The notes under the pieces were generated by a model. The model saw only the letters and a list, made by a program, of their open reading frames with translations, made no database searches and was not told where the DNA came from. A stretch of DNA of 64,000 bases, taken from contig CP181259.1 of NCBI GenBank assembly GCA_047833645.1, positions 1,116,001 through 1,180,000 of the forward strand. Direction: 5' to 3'. The position numbers were made by a program, and so were the translations under genes. This document shows, piece by piece, positions 35,664-47,822 of the stretch. Position 1 is the first letter of the stretch, and the number at the start of each line of letters is the position of its first letter. This stretch comes from Pseudolactococcus sp041800635 (GTDB taxonomy: Bacteria > Bacillota > Bacilli > Lactobacillales > Streptococcaceae).

Positions 35664-38264
35664 TTAGGCTTTATAGTCGTAAGCGATTTCGATGATCCCT
35701 TTCAATTCAGAGATTAACGGTTCTTTTGGATTAGCAGTTGTACATTGGTCTTCATAAGCTTTTTCAGCCAAGTGATCAATTTCTGCATCCATTTGTTTCT
35801 TAGTCAAGCCTTGTGCTTGCCAGTTCATTTCGATACCAGTTGCTGTCCCAAGATTGTAAACAGCAGTTGCAAGTGCTTCAACTAATTCAGCTGTTGTGTT
35901 ACCTTTAAGACCTAAGAAGCGTGCAATGTCAGCATAGTCTTCATCCGCACGGAAGAAGTCATATTTAGGGAACATGGCATGTTTTTGAGGATCTTTGGCA
36001 TTATAACGGATGATGTGTGGCAACAGAATCGCATTGGTACGGCCGTGAGGAATATTCCAAGCACCACCAACTTTATGGGCGATTGAGTGACAAATACCGA
36101 GGAAGGCATTGGCGAAGGCCATACCAGCCATTGTAGAGGCATTGTGCATTTTTTCGCGAGATTCTGCATCACCAGTCTTAACTGATTTTTCAAGATATTC
36201 AAAGACAATCTTGATCGCTTGCAATGACAGACCACGTGTATAGTCAGATGCCATCACTGAAACGTATGATTCAATCGCGTGAGTCAAGACGTCCATCCCT
36301 GTATCAGCAGTGACGCTAGCCGGTACTGACATCACGAGTTGTGGGTCGATAATCGCCACATCTGGTGTCAAAGCGTAGTCAGCCAATGGGTATTTAGTAT
36401 GGTCTTCTGAGTCAGTAATAACCGCAAATGGTGTTACTTCTGAACCTGTACCAGATGTTGTTGGAATACAGATGAAGGTTGCTTTTTCAGCGTAGGCAAT
36501 CTTATAAGCACGCTTACGGATATCAAGGAATTTTTGTTTAGCGCCGAAGAATGATGTATCTGGGTGTTCGAAGAACATCCACATCCCTTTCGCCGCATCC
36601 ATTGCTGAACCACCACCGAGTGCGATAACCACATCTGGTTGGAAGCTATTGAACATTTCAAGACCTTTATAAACGGTGTTGGTAGACGGGTTAGGTTCGA
36701 CGTCTGAGAAGACTTCAACACGTGGGTCGTGCGGATTTTTTTCGAGTTGTTTACGAACAAGGTCAGCATAACCAAATTGCACCATACCTGGGTCACAAAC
36801 AAGCATCACACGTTCAGCTTTAATTTGTTGCAAGTAAGTGATTGAATTTTTTTCAAAGTAAACTTTTGGTGGCAATTTGAACCATTGCATATTATTTCTC
36901 CGTTTAGCAAGCGTTTTAACGTTAATCAAATCAACTGCTGAGACGTTATGTGAAACTGAGTTATGACCGTAAGACCCACAACCAAGTGTCAATGACGGCA
37001 ACATTTCGTTGTAAATGTTACCAATCCCACCTTCAGCTGCTGGCGTATTCACAAGGATACGACAAGCTTTCATGCGAATCCCAAATTGGATTTGCAAGTC
37101 TTCATCTTCTGTGTGGATAACAGCCGTATGACCAAGACCACCGAGATCAAGCATGGCTTCACAAAGGTCAAGCCCTTCTTCAGTTGAGTTCGCTTTCACC
37201 ATTGCCAAGACTGGAGATAGTTTTTCGCGTGATAACGGGAAGTCAGCACCAACACCGGCAATTTCAGCGATGAGTAATTTTGTTTCTTCCGGTACTTTAA
37301 TGCCTGCTAATTCAGCGATATATTTAGCTGAGAAGCCTACGATTTTAGGGTTAACGGCATGACCATCAGGCAACATCACAGCTGCTTGCAATTTAGCCAA
37401 TTCAGCTTTAGATGATACGATGTAAGCATTGTGTGCTAAGAATTCTGCTTTAACGTCGTTGTAAACATCGTTATCAACGATGATTGCTTGCTCAGACGCA
37501 CAAATCATCCCGTTGTCAAATGTTTTTGAAAGGAACAAGTCATTCACAGCACGTTTGATTTTCGCATCTTTTGTAATGTAAGCAGGTGTATTACCAGGAC
37601 CGACACCAAGTGCTGGTTTACCAGTTGAGTAAGCTGATTTAACCATGCCCGCACCACCAGTTGCCAAGACTGTTGCAATCGTTGGGTGGTTCATCAAGAG
37701 GCCAGTCGCTTCGATTGATGGTGTTGTCACCCATTGGATACAGTTTTCAGGCGCACCTGCTGCAACTGCGGCGTCCAAAACGATTTGTGCGGCTGCGGCA
37801 GAAGATTTTTGTGCTGACGGATGGAAAGCGAAGATGATTGGATTACGTGTTTTAATGGCAATCATTGATTTGAAAATGGTTGTTGACGTTGGGTTAGTTG
37901 TTGGTGTCACACCACAGATAACACCGACTGGCTCAGCAATTTCAACGATGCCAGCTTCTTTATCTTCATTGATCACACCAACTGTTTTGTTATCTTTGAT
38001 GGCATTCCAAATGTATTCAGAGGCATACATGTTTTTGATGGCTTTATCTTCATAGATACCGCGACCAGTTTCTTCCACAGCCAATTTAGCCAATGGCATA
38101 TGTTTGTCAAGTGCTGCCATGCTCATTTCATGCACGATATGGTCGATCTGTTCTTGATTTAACTTTTCAAGACCTTTGAGCGCTTCCGCCCCTTTAACAG
38201 CAAGCGCATCAATCATGCCAGCAACGTCAAAAGTTTCAGTTTTCTCTACAGTTTTTGTAGCCAT
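35664..38264 (-). CDS. adhE: Bifunctional acetaldehyde-CoA/alcohol dehydrogenase
   Basis: 866 residues. The N-terminal half is the CoA-linked aldehyde dehydrogenase with the catalytic Cys in DNGMICASEQ and a PALGVGPGNTPAY loop. The C-terminal half is the iron alcohol dehydrogenase with ALGGGSAMDAAKGMW (NAD), and the metal ligands in AIESYVS, GICHSIAHKVGG and WNIPHGRTNA. It turns acetyl-CoA to ethanol and regenerates NAD+ under low oxygen. A cre box overlaps the promoter and a Rex-like site lies upstream, fitting control by CcpA and by the NADH/NAD ratio. Single-gene unit. Confidence 0.97.
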   Translation of the reverse strand: MATKTVEKTETFDVAGMIDALAVKGAEALKGLEKLNQEQIDHIVHEMSMAALDKHMPLAKLAVEETGRGIYEDKAIKNMYASEYIWNAIKDNKTVGVINEDKEAGIVEIAEPVGVICGVTPTTNPTSTTIFKSMIAIKTRNPIIFAFHPSAQKSSAAAAQIVLDAAVAAGAPENCIQWVTTPSIEATGLLMNHPTIATVLATGGAGMVKSAYSTGKPALGVGPGNTPAYITKDAKIKRAVNDLFLSKTFDNGMICASEQAIIVDNDVYNDVKAEFLAHNAYIVSSKAELAKLQAAVMLPDGHAVNPKIVGFSAKYIAELAGIKVPEETKLLIAEIAGVGADFPLSREKLSPVLAMVKANSTEEGLDLCEAMLDLGGLGHTAVIHTEDEDLQIQFGIRMKACRILVNTPAAEGGIGNIYNEMLPSLTLGCGSYGHNSVSHNVSAVDLINVKTLAKRRNNMQWFKLPPKVYFEKNSITYLQQIKAERVMLVCDPGMVQFGYADLVRKQLEKNPHDPRVEVFSDVEPNPSTNTVYKGLEMFNSFQPDVVIALGGGSAMDAAKGMWMFFEHPDTSFFGAKQKFLDIRKRAYKIAYAEKATFICIPTTSGTGSEVTPFAVITDSEDHTKYPLADYALTPDVAIIDPQLVMSVPASVTADTGMDVLTHAIESYVSVMASDYTRGLSLQAIKIVFEYLEKSVKTGDAESREKMHNASTMAGMAFANAFLGICHSIAHKVGGAWNIPHGRTNAILLPHIIRYNAKDPQKHAMFPKYDFFRADEDYADIARFLGLKGNTTAELVEALATAVYNLGTATGIEMNWQAQGLTKKQMDAEIDHLAEKAYEDQCTTANPKEPLISELKGIIEIAYDYKA

Positions 38265-38461
38265 CTTTTTTCTCCTTAAATTTGAACTTCCGGCTTACTT
38301 CCTAGGAAAATAAATGTCTGTCCTCACAAGCCACGCTTGTAAAAAACAAGCCCTTTATTTTTCAAAAAAGTTGGTAACACCTTCCGAATCATGCCTAAAA
38401 TTGATCATTCCGATTAGGTTTAGATAAGTTAGTGAAATAATTAACTTATCTTTATGACCTT

Positions 38462-38546
38462 ATTATATCATACTGAAAGCGTTTGTAAAGTCATATTTAG
38501 AAATTTATATCTTGTGAAATGGAAAAGTTTGTGAATTTATTCATTA
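38462..38546 (-). promoter_or_regulatory. adhE promoter with cre and Rex-like sites
   Basis: On the minus strand: TTTACA (38484-38489), 16 bp, extended -10 TGATATAAT (38462-38467). A cre-like box TGAAAGCGTTTGTA (38474-38487, plus strand) matches 13 of 14 consensus positions and covers the -35 and spacer. Upstream, TTGTGAATTTATTCATTA (38529-38546) matches 16 of 18 positions of the Rex consensus, and two more TTGTGAAAT half-sites lie nearby. The rest of the 415-bp gap holds the leader and the terminator of the protease gene. Confidence 0.65.
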
Positions 38547-38595
38547 TCAGGCGTTAAACCTTGCTATATCAAGTTATAAATTTCACAAAGTAATC

Positions 38596-38650
38596 AAAAA
38601 AAAGTTAGCCGAAATTGATTTCACAATCTTCTGACCAACTTTTATTTATT
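38596..38650 (-). terminator. Terminator after the PDZ/Lon protease gene
   Basis: Minus-strand stem built on AAAAGTT and AACTTTT with an inner GATTGTGAAATCAATTTC pairing, then a run of eight T. It ends the rsmD-coaD-protease operon about 30 bp after the stop. Confidence 0.6.
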
Positions 38651-38678
38651 TTTGACGCTTCTAATTGCCTGGATCACC

Positions 38679-39740
38679 TTAAGACTTCTGCAAATAGTCA
38701 AGCGCCTCCTGCACCGTTTTCACAGGCACAATCTTCATCTTCGTCTTCAATTTTTTAGCAGCAGCAACTGCCTCTTGATAATTTGATTTAACGCCTGGCT
38801 CAGCTTTTTTTATTTCTGGTGTGATCTCATCATCGGGCGCTAGAAAAATTTCAGCACCATTTTGACTGGCCGTGGCAATTTTTTTATCAATTCCACCAAT
38901 TCGGCCAATCTTGCCATCCTTTTCAATCGTCCCCGTGCCCGCAATTTCCCGACCTCGCGTTAAATCCTGACCCGTTAATTGCGCATAAATTTCAAGCGTG
39001 AACATCATCCCTGCCGACGGCCCACCAATCGCTCCCGCATCAATCGTCACAGCTGGACTACTCTTAACCGTCGTATGATCGACCAAGGTAATCCCAATGC
39101 CAGCCTTACCATCTGCAAGCTTAATCGTTTGACCGTCCGCCGATTTCGCCTGACCCGCTTCGTTAGTATACTGAACCGAAATCTGAGCCCCAATCTTCTG
39201 AGCTTTAATGTAAGTCATCAGCGCCTCAGACGATTTAAACCTTTGCCCATTGACCCCTGTGACCGTATCGGCGATATGCAGCACATCATTAAAAGTCGAT
39301 TTGGCCATCACGTCCAAGACGTAAACCCCCTCATAATTCAGCTCAAACGACTTGTCCGCCAACTTAAAAGCCTCGTAAATCGCGGCGTTCTGCGCACTTG
39401 CCATGTAAAAAGCATTCATCCGGTTGTAGTCCGCATCCGACTGATTCCCCATCATGTCCTTTTTGCTATAGACATCCGTAAAATCCGTCAGTGCCGCATA
39501 AACCAAACTCGCCCCCGTTGCCCGCATCATCGAAACAGTCGTTAAATTTAAGGACCCTTTTTCGTTTTTAGGGGCCAATGGCGTCTGATCGACCTTAACC
39601 ATCCTACCGACATTTTCTGTCGTGCCAGGCATCTCAACATAGTAAGGAAGGGGGAGCAGAACACCCAGCAAGACGAGGATACCAGCAAGACTGGCAATCG
39701 CCCAGCGTTTTTTGATAAATGACGGTTTACTTTTGATCAA
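38679..39740 (-). CDS. PDZ-domain Lon-like serine protease (SepM/YlbL type)
   Basis: 353 residues from a TTG at 39740. GGAG lies seven bases upstream and the codon overlaps the end of coaD; the next start upstream lacks a ribosome binding site. One N-terminal membrane helix (about 10-30), an extracytoplasmic PDZ domain (about 120-200) and a C-terminal Lon-like domain with Ser in GAIGGPSAGMM and Lys in GRIGGIDKK, the Ser-Lys dyad. In streptococci SepM trims signal peptides; here the substrate is open. Position after coaD and rsmD is conserved in Gram-positives. Confidence 0.9.
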   Translation of the reverse strand: MIKSKPSFIKKRWAIASLAGILVLLGVLLPLPYYVEMPGTTENVGRMVKVDQTPLAPKNEKGSLNLTTVSMMRATGASLVYAALTDFTDVYSKKDMMGNQSDADYNRMNAFYMASAQNAAIYEAFKLADKSFELNYEGVYVLDVMAKSTFNDVLHIADTVTGVNGQRFKSSEALMTYIKAQKIGAQISVQYTNEAGQAKSADGQTIKLADGKAGIGITLVDHTTVKSSPAVTIDAGAIGGPSAGMMFTLEIYAQLTGQDLTRGREIAGTGTIEKDGKIGRIGGIDKKIATASQNGAEIFLAPDDEITPEIKKAEPGVKSNYQEAVAAAKKLKTKMKIVPVKTVQEALDYLQKS

Positions 39741-40209
39741 ATTTTTTCTCCAATTCAAGTGCCACGAGCTCCGGCACCCATTTTGACACGTCGACACCAA
39801 AGTGTGCCAGTTCTTTCATTCGCGAGCTACTCACATACTGAAGGTCTGGACTGGCCGCAAGCAAAACAGTCTCAACCCCGGTCATCTCATGGTTAAAATA
39901 AATCATGGCTGACTCATAATCTAGGTCTTGCGCATTTCTCACGCTTCGAACCAAAGCCGTTACGCCCAATTTCTGGGCGACATTGACCGTCAAATCCGAC
40001 TCATGAACGATCACTTCAATCTGGTCAAAGTCTAGTAATAGTTGGCGCATTATCTCAGCCCGCTCTGCCGATGTGAAGAGGGGATTTTTTTTGTCGTTGT
40101 TGAAAATGCCGACGTAGAGTTTGTCGAAAAGTTTCTCAGCGCGATGGATAATGTCGAGATGTCCGTTAGTGATAGGGTCGAAAGTCCCTGTATATAATCC
40201 GATTTTCAT
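39727..40209 (-). CDS. coaD: Phosphopantetheine adenylyltransferase
   Basis: 160 residues, standard length. GLYTGTFDPITNGHLDIIHR has the TxGH-type adenylyl site, and DLQYVSSSRMKELAHFG is the ISSTxxR-like motif. It makes dephospho-CoA. Its stop overlaps the TTG start of the protease gene and its start overlaps the ASCH gene by four bases, so the four genes are translationally chained. Confidence 0.96.
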   Translation of the reverse strand: MKIGLYTGTFDPITNGHLDIIHRAEKLFDKLYVGIFNNDKKNPLFTSAERAEIMRQLLLDFDQIEVIVHESDLTVNVAQKLGVTALVRSVRNAQDLDYESAMIYFNHEMTGVETVLLAASPDLQYVSSSRMKELAHFGVDVSKWVPELVALELEKKFDQK

Positions 40210-40667
40210 TGGTAAACTACCTCAAATTCTTCGTATAATAACGCGAGTTTAGCTTCATCATAGACTAGATTTGCTCTGGCAAATGCTGACTTAAAGAAGG
40301 CACGATGTGCTGCCTGCCAATAAGCGATTGATAGGTCGCCTTCACCTTCTAAACGTGCCATTTCTTCTGTGACATCATGGAACATAAACCGTTTCACTTT
40401 TTTAGTCTGCAAAATCGCAATCGGTTCATTTGAACCATTTAACAAGATATCATAGACCTTATTCTCTGTTGGTAAAGCAACCCCTTCAAGTTCATAGAAA
40501 ACAACCGCAGAAGTTGTGCCTCTTTTCTTACCTTCAAGCACAAGTTGTCCAAAGTCATCCGCCATTTCAACTGTAGCACCAAATGACCAACTTGAGCCGA
40601 ACAATGGGGATGCCATATCAGTAGCCGCTTCAAACTTCTGCCAGTAGGCTTGTTCAATTGCGTTCAT
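40206..40667 (-). CDS. ASCH-domain protein
   Basis: 153 residues. The ASCH pattern is visible in FGQLVLEGKKRGTTSAVVFY, AILQTKKVKRFMFHDV and SIAYWQAAHRAFF. This PUA-like fold binds RNA or nucleosides; some members are amidohydrolases for acetylcytidine. It lies between rsmD and coaD with overlaps of 14 and 4 bases. Confidence 0.85.
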   Translation of the reverse strand: MNAIEQAYWQKFEAATDMASPLFGSSWSFGATVEMADDFGQLVLEGKKRGTTSAVVFYELEGVALPTENKVYDILLNGSNEPIAILQTKKVKRFMFHDVTEEMARLEGEGDLSIAYWQAAHRAFFKSAFARANLVYDEAKLALLYEEFEVVYQ

Positions 40668-41196
40668 ATAAACTCACTTTCGATATCCCATAATTTTTTT
40701 GTTTGATGAGGTTAAAAGTCGCAATGCTATCAGGTAGCACAACAGATTTATCTGTTTCACAGATAATCGTCACATCTGGCGATAAAAGTCCGCTATCTTC
40801 TAATCTTTCAATATCCTTAACAATTTGTTCTTTGGCATAGGGCGGATCTAAAAAAACAACATCAAAACGCTCATTTAACAATGTGATGGCTTTATCTGAT
40901 GTCATTTTCATCAGCGTAAAGCGCTCATTATCCTTTGTCATGTCAATATTAGCCTGAATCACTTGCTGTGCCTGTCTGTCTTTTTCGACCATAATCGCCC
41001 TATCGCAGCCACGAGACACTGCCTCAATCCCAAGGCCTCCTGAACCTGAATATAAATCCAAAACAAGACCACCATCAAAATATTGACCTAACATAGAAAA
41101 TATAGCGGCTCTGACTTTATCACCAGTAGGTCGTGTATTCTTGCCCACTAATGTTTTGAGGGGTCTTCCCCCATATTGTCCAGCTACAACTCTCAT
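40654..41196 (-). CDS. rsmD: 16S rRNA (guanine-966-N2)-methyltransferase
   Basis: 180 residues: RVVAGQYGGRPLKTLVGKNT, LDLYSGSGGLGIEAVSRGC (SAM site) and DVVFLDPPYAKEQ (DPPY catalytic motif). It methylates G966 of 16S rRNA. First gene of the operon; an extended -10 TGTTATAAT near 41223-41228 is its likely promoter. Confidence 0.94.
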   Translation of the reverse strand: MRVVAGQYGGRPLKTLVGKNTRPTGDKVRAAIFSMLGQYFDGGLVLDLYSGSGGLGIEAVSRGCDRAIMVEKDRQAQQVIQANIDMTKDNERFTLMKMTSDKAITLLNERFDVVFLDPPYAKEQIVKDIERLEDSGLLSPDVTIICETDKSVVLPDSIATFNLIKQKNYGISKVSLYERN

Positions 41197-41254
41197 TATT
41201 TCACCTCAAACTATCTCTTATCATTATAACAAATTTAAGTTAATAATCGTAAAT

Positions 41255-41281
41255 ACAAAAAAACGACTGAAATCAGTCGTC
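41255..41281 (-). terminator. Terminator of the rRNA/tRNA operon
   Basis: Stem ACGACTGA with TCAGTCGT followed on the minus strand by seven T. It is six bases after the last tRNA (Pro) and just before the rsmD promoter. Confidence 0.9.
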
Positions 41282-41286
41282 AATTA

Positions 41287-41360
41287 TCGGGAAGACAGGA
41301 TTCGAACCTGCGACACCTTGGTCCCAAACCAAGTACTCTACCAAGCTGAGCTACTTCCCG
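41287..41360 (-). tRNA. tRNA-Pro (UGG)
   Basis: 74 nt, cloverleaf with CGGGAAG acceptor stem, anticodon TGG and GTTCGAATC T-arm. Last tRNA of the operon. Confidence 0.96.
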
Positions 41361-41422
41361 AACTTTTGATGTATTGGAACTTGTCGTCCAATCTATCTTT
41401 TTATATCTCCTGTGACATGTTC

Positions 41423-41544
41423 AATAGTTTGTCTTAACCTCGTTAAGCTCACTACGCTCGGATTGCTGTCGCAATCACAAACTATTTCACATCAAAGTTT
41501 CTTCGCTTACAAAAGCAAGCTTTTGACACTTCAAAACTTTGATG
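41423..41544 (-). repeat. Two nested-hairpin elements between tRNA-Arg and tRNA-Pro
   Basis: Element 1: outer stem AATAGTTTGT/ACAAACTATT (41423-41432 with 41477-41486) encloses CTTAA-TTAAG and GATTGC-TGTC-GCAATC hairpins. Element 2: outer stem CATCAAAGTTT/AAACTTTGATG (41490-41500 with 41534-41544) encloses CAAAAGC-AA-GCTTTTG. The second stem reaches the tRNA-Arg 3' end, so it may guide processing. They share layout with elements elsewhere in the window. Confidence 0.75.
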
Positions 41545-41616
41545 CACCCTGCAGGATTCGAACCTGCAACCGCCTGATTCGTAGTCAGGTACTCTATCCA
41601 GTTGAGCCAAGGGTGC
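41543..41616 (-). tRNA. tRNA-Arg (ACG)
   Basis: 74 nt, GCACCCT acceptor, anticodon ACG (read as ICG after deamination), GTTCGAATC T-arm. Confidence 0.96.
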
Positions 41617-41650
41617 TCCTTAAAGTAAAATCCATCGCTATTCCTAGCGA

Positions 41651-41736
41651 TGCCGAGGACCGGAATCGAACCGGTACGAAGGTCACCCTTCGCAGGATTT
41701 TAAGTCCTGTGCGTCTGCCAGTTCCGCCACCCCGGC
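41651..41736 (-). tRNA. tRNA-Leu (UAA)
   Basis: 86 nt with a long variable arm, anticodon TAA, GTTCGATTC T-arm. Confidence 0.96.
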
Positions 41737-41750
41737 TTACCTCTAGCATA

Positions 41751-41822
41751 AGCGAAAGACGGGGTTCGAACCCGCGACCCCCACCTTGGCAAGGTGATGT
41801 TCTACCACTGAACTACTTTCGC
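41751..41822 (-). tRNA. tRNA-Gly (GCC)
   Basis: 72 nt, GCGAAAG acceptor, anticodon GCC, U at the discriminator position as usual for Gly. Confidence 0.96.
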
Positions 41823-41842
41823 ATATCTATATATTCAATTAA

Positions 41843-41915
41843 TGCCGGCTACATGATTTGAACACGCGACCCTCTGATTACAAATCAGATGCTCTACCAA
41901 CTGAGCTAAGCCGGC
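41843..41915 (-). tRNA. tRNA-Thr (UGU)
   Basis: 73 nt, GCCGGCT acceptor, anticodon TGT. The T-arm reads GTTCAAATC instead of GTTCGAATC. Confidence 0.95.
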
Positions 41916-41920
41916 TAAAC

Positions 41921-42002
41921 TGCGGATGAAGGGACTTGAACCCCCACGCCGTTAAGCGCTAGATCCTAAATCTAGTGCGTCTGCCAATTCCGCCACATCC
42001 GC
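41921..42002 (-). tRNA. tRNA-Leu (UAG)
   Basis: 82 nt with a variable arm, GCGGATG acceptor, anticodon TAG. Confidence 0.96.
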
Positions 42003-42006
42003 TTGA

Positions 42007-42079
42007 TGACCCGTGCTGGGCTCGAACCAGCGACCCATTGATTAAAAGTCAATTGCTCTACCAACTGAGCTAACGAGTC
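42007..42079 (-). tRNA. tRNA-Lys (UUU)
   Basis: 73 nt, anticodon TTT. The acceptor stem GACTCGT/ACGGGTC includes a G-U pair. Confidence 0.95.
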
Positions 42080-42132
42080 AAATACTTGGTATCCACAATC
42101 TCTTGTGGGTTTAAAACATAGACATGCTTTAA

Positions 42133-42205
42133 CGGTCTCGACGGGACTTGAACCCGCGATCTTCGCCGTGACAGGGCGACGTGATAACCACTACACTACG
42201 AGACC
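42133..42205 (-). tRNA. tRNA-Asp (GUC)
   Basis: 73 nt, GGTCTCG acceptor, anticodon GTC, G at the discriminator position as expected for Asp. Confidence 0.96.
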
Positions 42206-42208
42206 TAA

Positions 42209-42281
42209 TGGGAGTTGAGGGGTTCGAACCCCCGACCCTCTGCTTGTAAGGCAGATGCTCTCCCAGCTGAGCTAAACTCCC
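42209..42281 (-). tRNA. tRNA-Val (UAC)
   Basis: 73 nt, GGGAGTT acceptor, anticodon TAC. First tRNA after 5S rRNA; its first 17 bases are copied exactly in the element just upstream (42354-42370). Confidence 0.96.
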
Positions 42282-42286
42282 ATGGT

Positions 42287-42370
42287 GGGAGCTTAACTCA
42301 ACTGCCCTGTTTCTTCGGTTGCTATGCAATCCTCGAAACAAACGCTATGCGTTAGCTGAGCTAAACTCCC
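42287..42370 (-). repeat. tRNA-Val 5' copy folded into a cloverleaf-like element
   Basis: A fully packed structure between 5S rRNA and tRNA-Val. The outer 17-bp stem pairs 42354-42370 (identical to the first 17 nt of tRNA-Val) with 42287-42303, with three G-U pairs in the RNA. Inside are arm 1 (42308-42340: TGTTTC/GAAACA closing GGTTGC-TAT-GCAATCC) and arm 2 (42341-42353: AACGC-TAT-GCGTT), with almost no unpaired bases. It ends six bases before tRNA-Val. Confidence 0.8.
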
Positions 42371-42402
42371 AATAAAAGCGGCTTCTCAGTCGCTTCTCTT
42401 TG

Positions 42403-42518
42403 CTTGGCACCGACCATATCTCACAGGGGGGCAACCCCCAACTACTTCCGGCGTAATGAGACTTAACTGCTGTGTTCGACATGGGAACAGGTGTATCTCT
42501 CATGCAATAAGCACCAAA
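42403..42518 (-). rRNA. 5S ribosomal RNA
   Basis: About 116 nt. Terminal helix TTTGGTGCT with GGTGCCAAG, loop-region CCCATGTCGAACACAG and helix GGGGG-TTG-CCCCC are visible. Ends are estimated from the terminal helix. Confidence 0.9.
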
Positions 42519-42547
42519 CTTTTGAATATCTAATCTTTCAATTAAAA

Positions 42548-42580
42548 CACTCAAAACTGAATAACAATTTTCTAAATTAA
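42548..42580 (-). other. 23S processing stem, 3' arm
   Basis: This spacer segment is nearly the complement of 45625-45657 (shared core AACTGAATAACAATTT). The two flank 23S rRNA, so together they form the long duplex that RNase III cuts to release pre-23S. Confidence 0.75.
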
Positions 42581-42614
42581 CTTTCTTAAACCAAAAACGT
42601 TCTTCTTTACTTTT

Positions 42615-45520
<2,906 letters not shown>

Positions 45521-45624
45521 TTAAATCGATACATTTAAGTATCTGGTAATAAGTATTGAGTCTTGCGACTCACGCTTTTTTTTGAGGTGACATATCACTA
45601 TGCCACTTCTCGGTTTATTTCTTG

Positions 45625-45657
45625 TTATTTTAGAAATTGTTATTCAGTTTTCAATGA
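45625..45657 (-). other. 23S processing stem, 5' arm
   Basis: Between tRNA-Ala and 23S; complementary to 42548-42580 with only a few mismatches. Partner arm of the RNase III duplex. Confidence 0.75.
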
Positions 45658-45690
45658 TCTAATTGCCTATTTTAATGTCTTCGTTGACAA

Positions 45691-45763
45691 TGGAGCCTAG
45701 CGGGATCGAACCGCTGACCTCCTGCGTGCAAAGCAGGCGCTCTCCCAGCTGAGCTAAGGCCCC
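45691..45763 (-). tRNA. tRNA-Ala (UGC)
   Basis: 73 nt, GGGGCCT acceptor, anticodon TGC. Located in the 16S-23S spacer, as in streptococci and lactococci; no tRNA-Ile is present. Confidence 0.97.
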
Positions 45764-45803
45764 GTCTTCTTGTAGAGAAGATTTTTACAGTTTTAGGTAT
45801 AAA

Positions 45804-45842
45804 CCTCTCAAAACTAAATAAAACAGAAACAACTTCGTACAG
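45804..45842 (-). other. 16S processing stem, 3' arm
   Basis: Complementary to 47538-47578 over about 38 bases (core AAATAAAACAGAAA and GTACAG). The pair brackets 16S and forms the RNase III site. Confidence 0.78.
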
Positions 45843-45873
45843 TTATCCATGAATTGCCTAAGCAACCATTTTT

Positions 45874-47436
<1,563 letters not shown>

Positions 47437-47537
47437 ATGAGAACATATTACTATGTTCCAGCTTTTGTTTTTTGTCCGTTCATTTCTGAACGATTTATTG
47501 TCGAATTGACAGTTGGTTGTTTATTGCTAAACAACCG

Positions 47538-47578
47538 CTGTACTTGGTTTGTTTTCTGTTTTATTCAGTTTTCAAAGG
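47538..47578 (-). other. 16S processing stem, 5' arm
   Basis: Leader segment complementary to 45804-45842 behind the 16S 3' end. It lies 40-80 nt after the P2 start. Confidence 0.78.
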
Positions 47579-47617
47579 TCTATTTCGTTTGCGCTGTTCT
47601 TACGAGACAACTATTTA

Positions 47618-47646
47618 ATTCTACCAAAACTTTTTTGACTTGTCAA
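47618..47646 (-). promoter_or_regulatory. rRNA operon promoter P2
   Basis: Minus strand: TTGACA (47641-47646), 17-bp spacer, TAGAAT (47618-47623). Confidence 0.85.
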
Positions 47647-47713
47647 CACTTTCTGAAAAGTTTTTTTATTTTCTTTTCCTTCGTTCGTGACCTGTCGTTT
47701 TGAGTACTTTATT

Positions 47714-47742
47714 ATCTTATCAAATCTATATCACCGTGTCAA
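47714..47742 (-). promoter_or_regulatory. rRNA operon promoter P1
   Basis: Minus strand: TTGACA (47737-47742), 17-bp spacer, TAAGAT (47714-47719). About 96 bp upstream of P2. The 386-bp stretch between 16S and purR is filled by these promoters, the leader and the purR terminator. Confidence 0.85.
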
Positions 47743-47792
47743 CCATTTTTTCGATTTATTTTGACTTTTTTATTTTTGAGGGATTTTTGCAC

Positions 47793-47819
47793 CAAAAAAA
47801 ACAGAGCCTAGACTCCGTT
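47793..47819 (-). terminator. Terminator after purR
   Basis: Stem formed by ACGGAGTC and GCTCTGT on the minus strand with a T run of eight. It keeps purR transcription from entering the rRNA promoters. Confidence 0.8.
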
Positions 47820-47822
47820 TGC

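Noticed and set aside
38979..39545. 188-codon plus-strand frame antisense to the PDZ/Lon protease gene
   Set aside because: It is rich in Arg, Ser and His with no domain and lies wholly opposite a well-supported gene; a mirror frame.
41412..41861. 149-codon plus-strand frame across the tRNA cluster
   Set aside because: It reads through tRNA-Arg, tRNA-Leu and tRNA-Gly on the wrong strand; chance.
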